DNA from: Paracoccaceae bacterium
GTDB taxonomy: Bacteria > Pseudomonadota > Alphaproteobacteria > Rhodobacterales > Rhodobacteraceae
Reading direction: 5' to 3'
NCBI GenBank assembly: GCA_024742455.1
Contig: JANSYL010000002.1
Span: 62,001-126,000, forward strand
Length of the DNA stretch: 64,000 nucleotides
The position numbers and the translations under genes are program-made. Below, piece by piece: positions 61,818 to 64,000 of this stretch (its first letter is position 1; every line of letters begins with the position of its first letter). The notes under the pieces were generated by a model. The model had not been told where the DNA came from. It saw only the letters and a program-made list of their open reading frames with translations, and did no database searches.

Positions 61818-63167
61818 TCAGGTCAGGGCGATTTCCGCCGCGCGCCCCAGCCTGAGCAGCCGCCCCTCCTGCCCCGGGGGGGCGAAAAACATCAGGCCCG
61901 TGGCCGGGCTGCCGGTGGGCAGGGTCAGGCTGCACAGGTCCAGAAGATTGCCGATCCGGGTGTTCCTGAGGGTGAGAAGGTTGCGGTCCACGTAGTAATC
62001 GGCATCCGCCATAAGCCGGTCGATCCCGGCCGGCAGGCAGGCGACGGTCGGCAGGATCACGGCGTCAAAAGCGGCGGTTTCGGCCAGCCATTCGGCCCGC
62101 ACCTCCATCAGGCGGCGCCAGGCGGCGACGTAATCGGGGGCGCTGACATCGGCCCCGGCGCGGAACCGGTCGCGGATGCGGGCATAGATGCGGTCTGGCG
62201 CGGCCTCGATCACGTCGCGCCAGATGCCATAAGCCTCACCGGGGATCAGCGCGGCGGCCAGCCGGATCGCCTCGGCGGGCGCGTCGCTGGCAAAGGGTGT
62301 GATCCGCGCCCCGGCGGCGGCAAGACGGTCGCAGGCGCCCTCGAACGCGGCCTTCGGCGCAGGCTCGGCATCGTCGGTGTAGGGTGACAGGATCGCCAGA
62401 TGTCGCCCGGTCAGGTCCGCCCCCGCCAGATCGGGCGCGGGATCGCCGCCCATCGCGGCCACCAGATGCGCGGCATCCTCCACCGTGCGGCACAAGGGGC
62501 CGACCGTATCGAACCGTTCGCAAAGCGGCACCGCGCCGCGCGTGCTGATCCGCCCGTAGCCCGGCTTGAACCCCACCAGGTCGTTGAAGGCCGCAGGGAT
62601 GCGGATGGACCCGCCGGTGTCCGATCCGATGCCTGCCGCCGCCAGCCTCTGCGCGACCGAAGCGGCCGCCCCCGAGGATGACCCGCCCGGGACCCAGGCC
62701 GGATCATGGATGTTGGGCGGCGTGCCCGGCAAGGGGTCGGTCATGTTGCCATAGGCCGGGTTCGTCCCCAGACCGGAAAAGGCCAGTTCCGACAGATGCG
62801 TCTTGCCAAGGCAGACAAGCCCCGCATTGGTGGCCCGGGCCAGCGCCTCGGCATCGCGCGCGGGCACGCGGCCTGCCAGCAACTGGCTGCCCGCCTCGGT
62901 GGCCACGCCCGCGCTGTCGAACAGGTCCTTCCAGCTGATCGGCACGCCATCGAGCAGGCCGCGCCGCACGCCATTCTTTGCCCGGGCGCGCGCCGCTTCG
63001 GCCTCGGCCAGGGCACGGTCGCGGGTTTGGCGGACATAGATGCGCGCGGCATGGGGATGCGCGTCGATGGCATCGAACACCGCATGGACAAGGTCCACCG
63101 GGTCGATATCCCCCGCCCCGATCCCGCGCCCCAGCGCGCAGGCGCTCTGCCCCTGCCAGTTGTCCAT
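61818..63167 (-). CDS. Amidase-signature family hydrolase
   Basis: A 449-residue amidase with the complete Ser-cisSer-Lys triad: Lys80 in PISWKDLFD, the cis-Ser in PGGSSSGAAASVAQ, and the nucleophile near Ser187 in GSDTGGSIRIPAA. No signal peptide. It is not the GatA type by context, since gatB and gatC are absent. It hydrolyses an amide of unknown nature. AAGGGGGCGGAA precedes the ATG at 63167. It diverges from the UbiH-type gene. Confidence 0.88.
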   Translation of the reverse strand: MDNWQGQSACALGRGIGAGDIDPVDLVHAVFDAIDAHPHAARIYVRQTRDRALAEAEAARARAKNGVRRGLLDGVPISWKDLFDSAGVATEAGSQLLAGRVPARDAEALARATNAGLVCLGKTHLSELAFSGLGTNPAYGNMTDPLPGTPPNIHDPAWVPGGSSSGAAASVAQRLAAAGIGSDTGGSIRIPAAFNDLVGFKPGYGRISTRGAVPLCERFDTVGPLCRTVEDAAHLVAAMGGDPAPDLAGADLTGRHLAILSPYTDDAEPAPKAAFEGACDRLAAAGARITPFASDAPAEAIRLAAALIPGEAYGIWRDVIEAAPDRIYARIRDRFRAGADVSAPDYVAAWRRLMEVRAEWLAETAAFDAVILPTVACLPAGIDRLMADADYYVDRNLLTLRNTRIGNLLDLCSLTLPTGSPATGLMFFAPPGQEGRLLRLGRAAEIALT

Positions 63168-63264
63168 TTCCGCCCCCTTCGCGATCCTGCCATCTTGTCG
63201 CGCCGCGACGCTACGCGCCGGGCGGGACGTGGACAATCCCCGGCGGCGGGCCATAGTGCAGGTC

Positions 63265-64000
63265 ATGACCCATGATGCGGATGTCCTGATCGTCGGTGGC
63301 GGGCTGAACGGCCCGGCTCTGGCGCTTGCGCTGGCCCAGACCGGACTGTCGAGCACCGTGATAGATGCCCTGCCCGAGGATGTCCGGTCCGGCGCGGGGT
63401 TCGACGGACGGTCCTACGCGCTGGCGCTGGCCTCGGTGCGGATGATGCGGGCGCTGGGACTCTGGGATGACCTTGCGGATCACGCCCAGCCGATCCTTGA
63501 AATCAAGGCCTCGGACGGGCGCGCGGGCGAAGGGGCCGCGCCCTTCTTCCTGCATTTCGATCATACCGAGCTGGAAGAAGGCCCGATGGGCCAAATGATC
63601 GAAGACCGCTACCTGCGCCGCACCCTGCTGGACGCGATGGCGGCGGAGCCGCGCATCACCCACCGCCCCGGCACCCGCGTGGTGGCCCAGGACACGACCG
63701 GCCCCGCCACGGTGACGCTGGAGGATTGCACCACCCTGACCGGCCGCTTGCTCATCGGGGCCGACGGGCGGCAAAGCGGCACCGCGGCCCGGGCCGGGAT
63801 CAAGCGCACCGGCTGGGATTACGGACAAACCGCGCTGGTCTGCGCCATAGGCCATGAGCTGCCCCATAACGGCATCGCGCATCAGTTCTTCATGCCGCCG
63901 GGTCCGCTGGCGATCCTGCCCCTGCCCGGCAACCGCTGTTCCATCGTCTGGTCCGAAACCCATGCCCGCGCGGCACAGATTTCCGCGCTGGATGACGCCG
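63265..64000 (+). CDS. UbiH/UbiF-type FAD-dependent hydroxylase (partial)
   Basis: The first 245 codons are present, running off the right edge. The FAD-binding loop is DVLIVGGGLNGPALALALAQ near residue 6, followed by FDGRSYALALASVRMM, and the second FAD motif is LLIGADGRQSGTAARAGI near 163. These place it in the ubiquinone-biosynthesis monooxygenases, which hydroxylate the quinone ring. Whether it is UbiH, UbiF or a broad UbiL type cannot be told from the N-terminal part. The ATG at 63265 begins the Rossmann strand properly. Confidence 0.88.
   Translation, partial: MTHDADVLIVGGGLNGPALALALAQTGLSSTVIDALPEDVRSGAGFDGRSYALALASVRMMRALGLWDDLADHAQPILEIKASDGRAGEGAAPFFLHFDHTELEEGPMGQMIEDRYLRRTLLDAMAAEPRITHRPGTRVVAQDTTGPATVTLEDCTTLTGRLLIGADGRQSGTAARAGIKRTGWDYGQTALVCAIGHELPHNGIAHQFFMPPGPLAILPLPGNRCSIVWSETHARAAQISALDDA

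Noticed and set aside
60219-62387. Plus-strand frame of 722 codons across the ftsK start, aminotransferase and amidase end
   Set aside because: It crosses three well-supported minus-strand genes and its product is low-complexity.

Overview
The window looks like a stretch of chromosome from an alphaproteobacterium of the Rhodobacteraceae/Roseobacter group. It is GC-rich, and it carries lineage markers for that group: the cell-cycle regulator TrcR (DUF1013), COQ9, an aa3-type oxidase subunit IV, DUF4453 proteins, ClpS, HspQ and a DmdC-like acyl-CoA dehydrogenase. Gene order is dense housekeeping with many 4-base start/stop overlaps. There is no integrase, phage structural gene, IS transposase, CRISPR array, tRNA or rRNA that I could support.

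Layout. Positions 1-9.7 kb hold the ribosome-maturation/RNA-decay block rbfA, truB, rpsO and pnp. It is interrupted by a DUF1643 gene, a haloacetate-dehalogenase-like hydrolase, a membrane-anchored RTX protein and, between rpsO and pnp, an sbtB-sbtA pair (bicarbonate transporter and its PII-like regulator). Positions 9.7-18 kb carry an L,D-transpeptidase, a 1-Cys peroxiredoxin, an aldehyde dehydrogenase, an RluA-type pseudouridine synthase, N-formylglutamate amidohydrolase, pyruvate kinase and rpmI-rplT. Positions 18-24.5 kb hold a methyltransferase, pheS, pheT and the tRNA t6A gene tsaC. A lower-GC DUF2513 gene and a 182-bp element with 12-bp inverted ends sit between pheS and pheT.

Positions 24.6-38 kb hold catabolic and redox genes (DmdC-like dehydrogenase, metallo-hydrolase, quinone reductase), oxidase subunit IV with a lipoprotein, rpsU, coq9, a NERD nuclease-like gene, a CDP-alcohol phosphatidyltransferase, clpS, an RsmC-like methyltransferase, a degenerate SDR, a tandem DUF4453 pair, trcR and a secreted RNase T2. 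Positions 38-42 kb are recR-ybaB-dnaX, two small membrane proteins and the 4.5S RNA gene ffs with a good promoter.

Positions 42-46 kb pair a gamma-butyrobetaine-hydroxylase-like dioxygenase with a convergent NMT1/THI5-type ABC transporter, which suggests uptake and oxidation of a small organic solute. Positions 46-57.6 kb contain a cyclic-nucleotide phosphodiesterase/nucleotidase, nudC, a free-methionine-sulfoxide reductase, a DoxX-like gene broken by an amber codon, a thiolase, an orphan STAS/HATPase pair, gamma-glutamyltransferase, hspQ, an auxin-carrier-type permease, a lytic transglycosylase lipoprotein and a LolA-like protein. Positions 57.7-64 kb carry ftsK, a DapC-like aminotransferase, an amidase and the start of a UbiH-type hydroxylase.

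I did not find a clear new multi-gene defence or biosynthetic system. The most interesting leads are small. They are the sbtB-sbtA insertion between rpsO and pnp, the inverted-repeat element next to the foreign DUF2513 gene, paired hairpins plus a decoy arm next to ffs, a structured leader with a 43-codon upstream frame before the dioxygenase, an inverted repeat that contains the stop codons of both pheT and tsaC, the amber-interrupted DoxX gene, and an SDR lacking its catalytic lysine.
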